A stretch of DNA of 64,000 nt from Candidatus Trichofilum aggregatum. Lineage in GTDB: Bacteria; Chloroflexota; Anaerolineae; Promineifilales; Promineifilaceae. The DNA lies in NCBI GenBank assembly GCA_016716885.1, contig JADJUV010000021.1, positions 1 through 64,000 of the forward strand, in the 5' to 3' direction. The notes under the pieces were generated by a model. The model made no database searches and was not told the origin of the DNA. It saw only the letters and a list, made by a program, of their open reading frames with translations. The position numbers were made by a program, and so were the translations under genes. Shown one piece after another: positions 29,036 through 36,990 of the stretch (positions within the stretch are counted from its first letter, which is position 1; the number at the start of each line of letters is the position of its first letter).

Positions 29036-30370
29036 TTACAGCCGGTGTTTGGCTTCGGCCTGGGTTATGGCGTCTTCAAAAATGTGCAGACCTTCTTCGA
29101 CCAGGGGGCGCGGCACGTTGAGGGCGGGGGTCAGGCGGATGGAGTTGGAGCCGCAGGGTATGACGAGCAAACCGTTGAGGAAGGCGGTTTGGATGATGTC
29201 ATCACGTAGGGTCACGGCGCGTTCCTTGGTTTCACGGTCGTTGACGAACTCCAGGCCAATCATGAGGCCGCGGCCGCGAATATCACCAATGCTCGGATGT
29301 CGCCCCATCATTTCCACCAGAGCATCCATGATGAACTCACCCGTCTCCGTGGCCTGAGCCAGAATGCCTTCGCGCTCAATGGTTTGCAACGTAGCCAGAG
29401 CGGACGCGGCCGCGACCGGGTTCCCGCCATAGGTACTGCCATGCGAGCCAGGTTCCCACACATCAATAATCTCATTCTTGGCAACAATGCCGCCGATGGG
29501 CATACCACTGCCAATCCCCTTGGCAAAACAGAGGATATCCGGCTCCACATTCTCATGCTCAATGGCCCACCACTTGCCCGTGCGGCCCGCCCCGCTCTGG
29601 ATTTCATCCACCATGAGCAAAATGCCGTACCGATCACAAATTTCACGCAGGCGGGGGAAGAAACCCGGCTCCGGGATGATATAACCGCCCTCGCCCTGAA
29701 TCGGCTCAACCAGAATCCCGGCCACATCATAAGGGGAAAGGGTAGTACGGAACACCTCATCTTCCAGGTAATGCAGTACCGTATCGCCATACGTCTGGCC
29801 CGGTTTGCCCAACAACACATGGCGGTAGGGGTTGGGATAAGGCACATGATGAACCTTCACCCCCGGCAAATAACCTTCACGTTGTACCCGTTTGCTGGCC
29901 GTAAACGAAAGGGAGCCGAGGGTACGGCCATGAAACGCGCCGGTAAAACCAATGAAACGCGACCGTTCCGTTTTATACATCGCCAGTTTGATGGCCGCCT
30001 CAACCGCCTCAGTACCAGAATTGCCGAAGAATACTTTGGTTCCGTTGGGCATGGGGGCGATGGCCTGCAACTTCTCGGCCAGTTCAACCGCCTGGGGATA
30101 GAAAAAGTCCGCCAGACAAATATGCCAGAACTTCTCAATTTGCTCTTTGACGGCTTCCATCACGGCGGGGTGGCGATGACCCACGTTAAGAACGGCGACC
30201 CCGGCCATAAAGTCAATATATCGTTTACCATCTACGTCCCATAACTCTGAACCCTGGGCACGATCGACAACCAGGGCGTATTCGCGGGCAAAAGAGGGGG
30301 ACAACGAGGCCATATCCCGTTTAATAATGTCCAGACCCAGTGGCCCGGCTCCGTCGAACGAAAATTTCAT
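29036..30370 (-). CDS. Class III aminotransferase, acetylornithine/GABA aminotransferase family
   Basis: A 444-residue PLP-dependent enzyme with the class III hallmarks: NSGTEAVEAAIKLA for phosphate binding, FHGRTLGSLSFTASK, the VEPIQGEGGY motif, LLMVDEIQSGAGRTGK with the PLP-contacting Asp, and the Schiff-base lysine in FAKGIGSGMPIGG near 284. The long N-terminus (SFDGAGPLGLDIIKRD) is typical of the acetyl-ornithine aminotransferase family proteins in Chloroflexota that use GABA, lysine or ornithine, so exact substrate is open. AGGAGATAGTT precedes the ATG at 30370. No arginine-biosynthesis gene is nearby, which argues against a strict ArgD role. Confidence 0.92.
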   Translation of the reverse strand: MKFSFDGAGPLGLDIIKRDMASLSPSFAREYALVVDRAQGSELWDVDGKRYIDFMAGVAVLNVGHRHPAVMEAVKEQIEKFWHICLADFFYPQAVELAEKLQAIAPMPNGTKVFFGNSGTEAVEAAIKLAMYKTERSRFIGFTGAFHGRTLGSLSFTASKRVQREGYLPGVKVHHVPYPNPYRHVLLGKPGQTYGDTVLHYLEDEVFRTTLSPYDVAGILVEPIQGEGGYIIPEPGFFPRLREICDRYGILLMVDEIQSGAGRTGKWWAIEHENVEPDILCFAKGIGSGMPIGGIVAKNEIIDVWEPGSHGSTYGGNPVAAASALATLQTIEREGILAQATETGEFIMDALVEMMGRHPSIGDIRGRGLMIGLEFVNDRETKERAVTLRDDIIQTAFLNGLLVIPCGSNSIRLTPALNVPRPLVEEGLHIFEDAITQAEAKHRL

Positions 30371-30591
30371 AACTATCTCCTCTTACTCGTAGGAACTCAG
30401 GGCAACCGGGGCACGCTGAGGAAATAGGGGAAGAATGCGGGTTTGTGGACAAACCTGCTTCCTGGTCCGAGTTCTCCTCAGGGTAACAACGTTACCGTGA
30501 ATACCTATAGATTTGCGCGGTGGCTCTGGGGCAATCAGGCGGGGCAAACGGGGAAGTTTAAGACGCCTGGACAGGCCAAGAGGCCACCAGG

Positions 30592-30903
30592 TTACTCAGG
30601 TTCAAGGGTGAAGGTCAGGGGATAACCTTCAAGACTGGCAGCAAAATGGGCTTTACCCACACGTCGCTCGGCCTCTTTTTTGGGCAGTGAGGTGACGTAG
30701 GCGATGCCGGTAACGTGGGCCGTCCAGGTGACGAGTTCAGCTTTGGGGCGATCCAGGCCAAAGATGCGGAGCAGGATGTCTATGACGAAGTCATACGGGG
30801 TGACATTGTCGTTGTGGATGATGACACGCCACAATGGCTCAAGTCTTTCGTCTTCTTCTGTTTCTTGGGTGATCTGGGGTTCGATCCAAATTTCGGGACT
30901 CAT
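30592..30903 (-). CDS. clpS: ATP-dependent Clp protease adaptor ClpS
   Basis: ClpS binds N-degron substrates and hands them to the Clp unfoldase. The 103-residue protein has an acidic flexible N-terminus (EPQITQETEEDERLEPL) and the core fold: RVIIHNDNVTPYDFVIDILL with the N-end-rule pocket Asn-Asp, the helix and loop ELVTWTAHVTGIAYV, and the end ASLEGYPLTFTLE. The usual H of the pocket is in TAHVTG. Its likely partner ClpC is encoded at 46406. Start 30903 gives the usual length. It is not close enough to a neighbour to be in an operon. Confidence 0.95.
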   Translation of the reverse strand: MSPEIWIEPQITQETEEDERLEPLWRVIIHNDNVTPYDFVIDILLRIFGLDRPKAELVTWTAHVTGIAYVTSLPKKEAERRVGKAHFAASLEGYPLTFTLEPE

Positions 30904-31071
30904 AGGGAGGGATTATAGCTTGAGCGCAGGGGGACGGGCAAAGCGGGGAATGGTTAGGAATGGGGAATGACCAGTGATTTAGTCCTGGGTGGGAAGGGTG
31001 AGGCGTGTGGGTGATAAAAGGGGGAGAAGGCGTGGGGCGGGTTGGCGATGGAGCGCCAGTAGTCCAATATC
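30904..31071. other. Spacer upstream of clpS
   Basis: The spacer contains degenerate word repeats (GGGGAATGG, GGGTGATAAAAG) and probably the clpS promoter. No gene is visible. Confidence 0.4.
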
Positions 31072-31082
31072 TGTTTATCAAT

Positions 31083-31249
31083 GTGCACGCGTTCAGTCGG
31101 ATTAGTTTATCCGTCCAAGACCGCCCGGCCGTAAAACGGGCCGGGCTATAACTACGAAGGCCGTTGGCCTGGCGCTTTAGCCCGAAGGGCTTGGTACGTT
31201 TAGCCCGGCGGTTCGACCGCCGGGCGGGCTAACTGAACGCTTACATCAA
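31083..31249. mobile_element. MITE-like palindromic element flanked by an 11-bp direct repeat
   Basis: TGTTTATCAAT occurs at 31072-31082 and again at 31250-31260, immediately flanking this 167-bp block. Inside, GCGTTCAGT (31089-31097) is inverted at 31232-31240. Between these lie three nested hairpins, of which GCCCGGCGGT/ACCGCCGGGC is the strongest. The right-hand direct repeat is the end of the receiver-domain gene, whose stop codon (31246-31248) is supplied by the element. No transposase is encoded. Confidence 0.72.
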
Positions 31250-31635
31250 TGTTTATCAATCGGTGTTTGTCTGTCAACAGCCGCGGCCGCGATTCTTAGC
31301 TGTGCGGCTACCTTATCTGGCCTATCCCACTTGCTAATAAAGTAATCAGCCCCGCTGGAGAGAGCCGCCTGTCGCTGGGCATCCAAATCACTGAAAAGGA
31401 CAACGACCATCGCCGCCGGGCAAGCCTGACGCAGTTTCTGCAAAGCCAACGAGGGTTTGTTGGGGAGTAAAGCCCAGGCGACTAACAAGATAGCCGGGGT
31501 GGTGGCAGGGGCCTGGGCCAATGTGGTTAACCAATCTTCTGCTTCCCCCACGATCTGCATTTGTAAATCCATGAGGAAAAGTCGTAGGGCTGAACGTTCG
31601 GTAGGGTGGTTGTCGGCTAAAAATACGCGGGACAT
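31246..31635 (-). CDS. Receiver-domain protein lacking the phospho-acceptor Asp
   Basis: A 129-residue stand-alone response-regulator receiver domain. Strand 1 gives VFLADN with a single acidic residue (D8), the conserved lysine is in ISKWDRPD (K102) and the Ser/Thr of strand 4 is in VVLFSD. At the phospho-acceptor position the sequence is LLVAWALLP, where most receivers have LLLDWxLP, so Asp is replaced by Ala at about residue 53. It is therefore a pseudo-receiver that probably signals without phosphorylation, or is decaying. A MITE-like element with an 11-bp direct repeat has entered the 3' end and changed the last codons. The STAS-like gene lies about 250 bp upstream on the same strand. 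Confidence 0.8.
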   Translation of the reverse strand: MSRVFLADNHPTERSALRLFLMDLQMQIVGEAEDWLTTLAQAPATTPAILLVAWALLPNKPSLALQKLRQACPAAMVVVLFSDLDAQRQAALSSGADYFISKWDRPDKVAAQLRIAAAAVDRQTPIDKH

Positions 31636-31757
31636 CTGTTCAGCTTAACAGCAAATGGGCCTGACACCATCCCCCATATGGGGGAGATTGCGCCGATGGT
31701 CACGTGCCGGGCATAAAGTACCTAACGAATCAACTTCTTGTATCGTTGGCAAGAAGT

Positions 31758-31845
31758 TTAACCGCAGATTTTTGGGGATTAACGCAGGTTCTTTAATCAG
31801 CGAAAATCGGCGTTCATCTGCGGATAAATTTTCTGGTTTAACCAG
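31758..31845. repeat. TTAACCGCAGAT palindromic spacer
   Basis: CCGCAGAT (31762-31769) and ATCTGCGG (31816-31823) are inverted around words such as GATTAACGCAGG and AATCGGCGTTC. Related text starts at 7511 and 9912. It sits between two minus-strand genes and could fold into a hairpin. Confidence 0.5.
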
Positions 31846-31881
31846 GCTAGGTCGCACGCTCCAAATTCAACGCCAACATCC

Positions 31882-32295
31882 TTAGGCGCTGGGCGATTCG
31901 CCCGGCTTGTCGTCAATCTCAAGCCACGCCCAGGCTTCCGATTCATCAAAAAACGATCTAACCATGGCCCCTCGATTATTGGCTACATATTCGCCGAAGC
32001 GAGTGGGATCAAGCGTAGGGGCATACCCCAAATAGGCCAGACGTATGATAGGATGCCCCGGACTCTTTTGGGCCAGCCCCTTATCAGCGAGAAACTGAGC
32101 ATATTGAAAGCGTTCTATGGTGTTGGGCACCCCCGTCATTCGACGGATATCAACCAACCCTTTTTTTACCTTATGCTGAGAACCCACCTCGAACATCTCT
32201 TTGGCCAAAGCCAGGGCTTCGGCCAGGGAGAATTGCCCATTTAGCACAACAACCATGTAATTATTGTGAACTTTTATCTCTTGGTTTAAGGACAT
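31882..32295 (-). CDS. STAS/SpoIIAA-like domain protein
   Basis: The 137-residue product resembles STAS/SpoIIAA-like domains: an opening strand YMVVVLNGQFSLAEALALAK, then KGLVDIRRMTG, where the DxR stretch corresponds to the usual second strand, and a final acidic segment after a helix with FFDESEAWAWL. Such proteins bind lipids or regulators. I chose the ATG at 32295 because GAGGAG lies 7 nt upstream, while the frame opens at 32310. The pseudo-receiver gene lies downstream on the same strand, and a regulatory pairing is possible but not shown. Function unknown. Confidence 0.72.
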   Translation of the reverse strand: MSLNQEIKVHNNYMVVVLNGQFSLAEALALAKEMFEVGSQHKVKKGLVDIRRMTGVPNTIERFQYAQFLADKGLAQKSPGHPIIRLAYLGYAPTLDPTRFGEYVANNRGAMVRSFFDESEAWAWLEIDDKPGESPSA

Positions 32296-33009
32296 GAGAG
32301 GACTCCTCACACAGAGGTGCAGACGGTCAGATTGTGGCGCTTTTGCCTGACCCGATCAGCCCCTTTCTCCCGGGCACTGTTGGCGCATGAGTAACTTACC
32401 GTAACTATACATCCGCTCACCCTACCCCTCTGCCCAGGGAGAGGGACCGGGGGTGAGGGTAAGCTGTTCCGGCTCCAGGGTCAGGATATTTTGGGTCTCT
32501 TTGTGCCCGCGGCCGCGGTTTCTTTGAGTTGGATTTTAGACCAGCAGGTGACGAATTGTTGTGGGGTCATAGGGCACGATGTAGGAATAAAAAACCGCCA
32601 ACGTGACCTGGGCGCGGCTAGAGATGGGAGAAGAGGCAGATGTTGCGGCCGCGCATTCGGCCAAAGATGGAACGCCTTTCGATGTGCAAGATCGAGGGGC
32701 GTTTTTGTTTTATAGGGTTGTGGGTGCGGGTGGCACCAAGATGAAGGCGGGAATGTAGGGAGATTGTAGCGAGGGGGAAAGGATGGAGCAAGAGGGTTTT
32801 GGCGGCTGGCGGTTGGCGGCTGGCGGGGATGGCTCACGTAGAGGCGCAAAGGGGGGAGAGGGGAGAGGAATAATTAATGGGTGAATGGGTGAATGGGGAA
32901 TGGAGGGAGGGATGAGGCGGTAAACGGAGCGGAGATAGCACGCCCTGGATTCGTCTCTCTATGAATGTGTTGCCGTTTAGGGGAAACCGTAGCAGATGCC
33001 TGCCCGGTC
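32296..33009. other. Long intergenic stretch with repeats, no convincing gene
   Basis: It contains a copy of the CTCACCC...GGGTGAGGGT palindrome at 32413-32466, two GCGGCCGC sites and word repeats (GGCGGTTGGCGGCTGGCGG at about 32802 and GTGAATGGGTGAATGGGG at about 32880). A 122-codon minus-strand frame at 32481-32849 has no coding character, and its end resembles random Pro/Arg-rich sequence. Confidence 0.5.
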
Positions 33010-33852
33010 TTATTTAATCTTGTTGAGGAAGAACCGGACTTGCGGCAGGAAGGCGGTGGTTTTTTGCAGATATTGACTGCGGCCGCGAATCGTTTGCACC
33101 CGGTCTGGTATGGTCGCGCCAAAATTGGGGTCTTGCAGGTTGCGATCCCGCAAGCTGATCCAGCCAATGTTGTAACCCAAGGCCAGCATATCCATTTCGG
33201 CATCCGCAGCCAGAGTCGCTTGTCGCACCGACAGAAAGGCGGTTAACGAATCTTTGATCTCCTTTAGCTGCGCCGCCACATAACGGACAGCCCTTTTGCG
33301 GTTAAGCAGATCGCTTACCACGTCTTCACCCGCCAGTTGCGGGTATTTCTGGCGTAGCTGATCGGCCACACTGATACGCATCTGGCCGACACCAATCGAA
33401 GCATCATCCCCCTGAACTTCGGCCTGCACTTCCTCGGCAATATCGGCCAGGGGGCCAAAAAGGGAGCGTTCGCTGGCCTGGGATTCGTGCATGACGATGA
33501 CACCGATGAGTTCCGGGGGTACATTGAACTCGGCTCCAGCCTGTTTGATTTCCTGGCCCAAAGGCACAACGACCATCAGGCCGCTCATTTGGCGCGGGGT
33601 AACAAGCGGTCGCCGTTGGATGTCCGTGGCGGGGGTGGTTTGATGGAGAAAATGTTGCGCGGCCTGGTTGCCGACTTGTTGTTGTAACTGAAGCAGGGCA
33701 AGTTGGCGTTGCGGCCGCGTGCTGAGATGCTGCGGCAAGGTGGGTTGGGCCAGGGCGGACGGGGCATGCAACGCGCTGATCGGGGCGGGTCGTGTTTGTA
33801 TAGGGGGGATGGGGTGTTTGGTGGGGGAAAGCTGGGGTCGAGCTTTGCTCAT
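33010..33852 (-). CDS. Transglycosylase/lysozyme-like protein with GNQA motif, candidate injected effector
   Basis: The 280-residue product from ATG 33852 begins with 45 Pro/Gln/Thr-rich residues and then LLQLQQQVGNQAAQHFLHQ at about 53-71, which resembles the L-Q-x-x-x-G-N-Q-A motif I know from the N-termini of DUF4157-type injected cargo. The C-terminal 170 residues look like a lytic transglycosylase/lysozyme fold: EFNVPPELIGVIVMHES with the presumed catalytic Glu at 123, then SIGVGQMRISVADQLRQKY and RAVRYVAAQLKEI. It could cleave peptidoglycan of a target cell. The lack of a signal peptide fits delivery by a secretion machine. No immunity gene is obvious beside it. The frame opens at 33933, but the first residues there are not plausible. 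Confidence 0.72.
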   Translation of the reverse strand: MSKARPQLSPTKHPIPPIQTRPAPISALHAPSALAQPTLPQHLSTRPQRQLALLQLQQQVGNQAAQHFLHQTTPATDIQRRPLVTPRQMSGLMVVVPLGQEIKQAGAEFNVPPELIGVIVMHESQASERSLFGPLADIAEEVQAEVQGDDASIGVGQMRISVADQLRQKYPQLAGEDVVSDLLNRKRAVRYVAAQLKEIKDSLTAFLSVRQATLAADAEMDMLALGYNIGWISLRDRNLQDPNFGATIPDRVQTIRGRSQYLQKTTAFLPQVRFFLNKIK

Positions 33853-33990
33853 CGCTGTACTGTAACAAGCGAGGCAGGGCTTTGTCAAGGCAGTATATCT
33901 TGCCATTTTGCTTTTGCCTTGGTTATGACCCACGACTGATTCTGTATCTCTATTTATGCCTCGTTTTATACCTTGACATCTGGCTCTCGC

Positions 33991-34054
33991 GGCGGGGGGG
34001 GTGGGGGGGTGGGGGGGGGGGGTTTTTGGGGGGGCGGGGGGGGGGGCCCGGGCC
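33991..34054 (+). repeat. Extreme G-rich tract
   Basis: Runs of 8-12 G are broken only by single T or C and one T5. The tract lies in the spacer between the lysozyme-like gene and the lipoprotein gene. It could fold as G-quadruplexes or be an assembly artefact. The exact length is uncertain. Confidence 0.8.
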
Positions 34055-34211
34055 GGCGCGGCCGCGAAGGCCGATCATGTTGAAGGGGGGCCACTATGGG
34101 GGGTCCCGTGGAGGGGTGGGGAGGGTAAAAGTCACCAATTGGCGCTTTTGCCATGAAATGTATGCGGCCGCTTCCTTCAATATAAATAAGCGGCCGCCAA
34201 AGGGAGTCAAC
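34055..34211. other. Spacer upstream of lipoprotein gene
   Basis: Three GCGGCCGC sites lie here (about 34058, 34162 and 34191), two of them only 29 bp apart. An AGGGAG ribosome-binding site is at 34201. No gene is visible. Confidence 0.5.
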
Positions 34212-35054
34212 ATGAGAAACATCAAATTTATGCTCAGATTCTGGTTGCTGGGGGTCATCCTCATCCTCTTGGCCGGATGTGACGATAACAACAACAGCAA
34301 CCCCACAACCCAGGTCAATCAAGACCCGGCCACGCAAGAACCAAGCAACACCTCTGGGGATAATGGGAGCCTCAATACGTGGTTGCAACAGATAAACAAC
34401 GGTGAACGCGAAACCATCAGTCGTGATGATGAGTTTGACTGGGGGCTGGGGTATCTGGTCTACTACGGCTCCGTAGAAACAACCGTGCTCGATACGCTCA
34501 TCTATAATGCCCTGGAAGTGCACCGGCGCTTAGACACGGGCGAAGTGGCTCAGAACGATCTCAGTCTGAATCAGCAGAATCTTCTGGCCATAACAGACGG
34601 AATTACTTACAGTTCGGACGTTGATTTAACCGAACAAGTGCTGCAAACGCCCGACGTTCGCGAAGCGATCCTGGCTAAGATCAGCCAAAATCAGCAAACT
34701 CTTTCGCCTGATGAGGCCCTTGATTCTAATGAGATTGTCGGCATCATTGCGCCACCTGTGCCAGAAGCGATTGGCGGCAAATATCTGGTTTATACCCAGG
34801 AAACGCCTGATGACGACTTCGTCTTCCAGGGGGTAGTCATGGCTACGGACGCCAGCACTGAGGCTTCAAGCGAAACCTATAGCTTCCTGGGCTGGGAAGA
34901 CCTGCCCATGTTAGGAGATGCGGCTGGCCCGTTCTGGAACAATCTGCCGGCTGGTGTTTCTGGTGATCGCAGCAACACGAATGAGGGCAGACCGGGCGTG
35001 TTGCTCATCAGCGAGGAGACGTACCGAGAAATCGCGCAGGGTAATTTCCAGTAA
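34212..35054 (+). CDS. Lipoprotein of unknown function
   Basis: The 280-residue protein starts with Arg/Lys and a hydrophobic helix ending in the lipobox LLAGC (Cys 23), so it is exported and lipid-anchored. A Asn/Thr/Asp-rich linker follows. The mature part is acidic with no cysteine: WLQQINNGERETISRDDEFDW, VETTVLDTLIYNALEVHRRL and LGWEDLPMLGDAAGPFW. I do not recognise a family. AGGGAG lies 5 nt before the ATG, which supports 34212, although the frame is open upstream through G-rich DNA. A 15-bp hairpin follows the stop by about 40 bp. Confidence 0.8.
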   Translation: MRNIKFMLRFWLLGVILILLAGCDDNNNSNPTTQVNQDPATQEPSNTSGDNGSLNTWLQQINNGERETISRDDEFDWGLGYLVYYGSVETTVLDTLIYNALEVHRRLDTGEVAQNDLSLNQQNLLAITDGITYSSDVDLTEQVLQTPDVREAILAKISQNQQTLSPDEALDSNEIVGIIAPPVPEAIGGKYLVYTQETPDDDFVFQGVVMATDASTEASSETYSFLGWEDLPMLGDAAGPFWNNLPAGVSGDRSNTNEGRPGVLLISEETYREIAQGNFQ

Positions 35055-35092
35055 ATTTAACCCGGTGCGCACCTGAACTAACAGATTGACTT

Positions 35093-35126
35093 AGACCTGA
35101 CAGGTTTCCGAAAACCTGTCAGGTCT
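35093..35126 (+). terminator. AGACCTGACAGGTTT hairpin
   Basis: A perfect 15-bp stem (35093-35107 with 35112-35126) and a 4-nt loop lie 38 bp after the lipoprotein stop, followed by TTGTT. This is a probable rho-independent or structural terminator. The same palindrome is a common intergenic repeat in diverse bacteria. Confidence 0.7.
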
Positions 35127-35269
35127 TGTTGGTGGCTTATTTAGTTTTAATCCGTTGATGTAAGCAGGGTACGCGGCCGCGGGGGCTATACGTCATCCGC
35201 TTCTACCAAAACCCAGCAGATAATGTCATGACCATGGGGCTGACAGATAATAACATACCCCACCTCAAC

Positions 35270-35998
35270 CTATACGGTAGCCAGACCCATCTCTTCCCAT
35301 TCACCATCTGTTAATTCATAGAAGGTACCGGAAACATTCAGTTGCTCACCGCCATCTGGGGTAGGTTGCATATCCCCGTGCTCAACGATAATCCGAGCGT
35401 CATCGTCCAGGACAATGCGGCCGCGGGCGGTGCCATCCGCCAGAATATCCACATCAGCCGAAACTGGGTCTACCTGGTCATCCCAATCCGTATCGGTATA
35501 AATCGTAGGCATATCGAATCTGACCACATACTCGCCACGGACAGAGTACGGTGGACTTCCGAGGATGTCAAAGACGATGTCATCCGCACCACCACCACCC
35601 TCTGCCACCGGGCTTACATCCAGCTGCGTATAGCCCCTTTCTTGCCACTGACCGTTCATCCGCTCATAAAGCGTGCCAGTCAATAACACAGATTCTTCAT
35701 TGGCGGTCCACTGCATTTCGCCACCTTGCACCATAATCTTGACATCGCTATCCAGGAAGATGTTGCCGGTAGCCGTGCCGTCATGGGACACCATGAAATC
35801 AGCAGAAAATGAATCTAAGCGACCGTCGCCATCCGTGTCCACCTGTTGTTGTGGAACAGAAACCTCAACCCCAAACTGGGGACCAGACGCGGCTCGGGCT
35901 GGCGCTGTCGTCACAAGACCGATGAACAAGGCTAAAACCGTGAGACATAGCATCTGGATGGTGCGATGAGGCTTGATGTGTGTATTTGGTTGAAACAT
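35270..35998 (-). CDS. Secreted acidic protein with two similar halves
   Basis: The 242-residue product has a signal peptide (LCLTVLALFIGLVTTAPARA) cleaved after ARA. The mature part contains two related halves: VDTDGDGRLDSFSADF ... GTATGNIFLDSDVKIMVQGGEM ... GTLYERMNGQWQERG, and TDTDWDDQVDPVSADV ... GTARGRIVLDDDARIIVEHGDM ... GTFYELTDGEWEEMG. This is an internal duplication of about 85 residues. The DxDxD loops may bind calcium. AGGAG precedes the ATG at 35998. No known family is evident to me. It lies alone, convergent with the lipoprotein gene. Confidence 0.82.
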   Translation of the reverse strand: MFQPNTHIKPHRTIQMLCLTVLALFIGLVTTAPARAASGPQFGVEVSVPQQQVDTDGDGRLDSFSADFMVSHDGTATGNIFLDSDVKIMVQGGEMQWTANEESVLLTGTLYERMNGQWQERGYTQLDVSPVAEGGGGADDIVFDILGSPPYSVRGEYVVRFDMPTIYTDTDWDDQVDPVSADVDILADGTARGRIVLDDDARIIVEHGDMQPTPDGGEQLNVSGTFYELTDGEWEEMGLATV

Positions 35999-36392
35999 GA
36001 TTAATTCTCCTTACGGTGTGAATAAGATGGATACCATTTGTATCCTCGCAGGGAGTATAAGGTCTATCGTTTCAAGCTCGTTTCAACATCGTTGCCTCAT
36101 TTAAGGTGTCCTTGATTCTTGCCACGGCTATTCCCCTGCTCCCCCTAATTGTCTATACTTCTGCCCAGGCTCCGTGCCCAGCAGACTATTTAGAAAGAAT
36201 CACTGAAACGCGCTTATATGCCGGAATCGAGGCTTTAGTCAGTAAACACAAACCCGCTATACCCGACTCGGCGACAAAGCGAGGGTGCGACAGGGCGAAA
36301 AATGTCAGCTTATGCCCGTTAGCAGTATAAAGCGTCCACTCCAGAACAAAAACATAAAATTCTTACATAGAAGCCAATAGAGGAAACCAACC
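35999..36392. other. Intergenic, half of a hairpin repeat
   Basis: GGAATCGAGGCTTTAGTCAG (about 36222-36241) is one arm of the palindrome seen whole at 41395-41444. A frame at 36106-36330 has no coding character. The promoters of the flanking divergent genes must lie here, but I see no strong match. Confidence 0.5.
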
Positions 36393-36887
36393 ATGTTACA
36401 CCTTGCGCCGATGACCGAAGCTGAATTTAAGATTTATTATGACGCCGCCGTTGCCGATTACGCCCAAGAACACATGCGGGGCGGCCGCTGGTCCGCCGAA
36501 GAAGCTTATGAAAATTCAGCCAGTGAGTACCAGGCTCTGTTACCCGCCGGGGTAGAAACGCCGGACAACTATCTCTATACCCTACGAACGGATGAGGTGG
36601 ATGGGCCGGTGGGTATATTATGGTTTGCCATCCGTAATGATGGAGGTAAACGCACGGCGTTTGTTTATGATGTGCGGATTGATCCGGCCTTTCAGCGGCG
36701 CGGTTATGCGACCCTGGCTTTTCGCGCTTTGGAGCAAGAAGCCAGCGGCATGGGCTTGCATAAGATTGCCCTGCATGTCTTCGGGCACAATAAGGCCGCT
36801 CGGGCGCTGTATGAGAAGTTAGGTTATGAACCGACTAATATTATATTGAGTAAATCATTGGCGGCCGCGGCCGCGAACCAGTCTTAA
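36393..36887 (+). CDS. GNAT family N-acetyltransferase
   Basis: The 164-residue protein has the GNAT core: FVYDVRIDPAFQRRGYATLAFRAL contains strand 4 and the acetyl-CoA pyrophosphate loop Q-R-R-G-Y-A, followed by LHKIALHVFGHNKAARALYEKLGYEPT, the strand 5 and C-terminal region. The acceptor cannot be predicted. GAGGAAACC lies ahead of the ATG. The C-terminus ends in five alanines encoded by two overlapping GCGGCCGC palindromes (36861), directly before the stop, so this tail is probably dispensable. The spacer repeat before the amylase gene follows at once. Confidence 0.9.
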   Translation: MLHLAPMTEAEFKIYYDAAVADYAQEHMRGGRWSAEEAYENSASEYQALLPAGVETPDNYLYTLRTDEVDGPVGILWFAIRNDGGKRTAFVYDVRIDPAFQRRGYATLAFRALEQEASGMGLHKIALHVFGHNKAARALYEKLGYEPTNIILSKSLAAAAANQS

Positions 36888-36898
36888 CATGAAGGAAA

Positions 36899-36987
36899 AG
36901 GCGAGTTTGGCGAGTGGCGAGTAGCGAGTGGGAACTCAGAACTTGAAACCTGAAACTCGAAACTCGAAACTTATTTTCGTAGGAGTT
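36899..36987. repeat. GCGAGT/GAAACTC spacer repeat, copy 2
   Basis: Closely matches 9957-10040, including GAAACTCGAAACTCGAAACT and the terminal AGGAGTT that serves as ribosome-binding site. It forms the leader of the alpha-amylase gene. Confidence 0.65.
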
Positions 36988-36990
36988 CAC

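Noticed and set aside
29036..30370. Acetylornithine aminotransferase ArgD specifically
   Set aside because: The long N-terminus and lack of arginine genes nearby fit the broader acetylornithine/GABA aminotransferase family. Substrate cannot be fixed.
32481..32849. 122-codon minus-strand frame
   Set aside because: Pro/Arg-rich translation typical of noncoding DNA, with word repeats and GCGGCCGC sites inside.
36106..36330. 74-codon frame upstream of the GNAT gene
   Set aside because: It lies in a spacer with a half hairpin repeat, has poor codon character and no ribosome-binding site.
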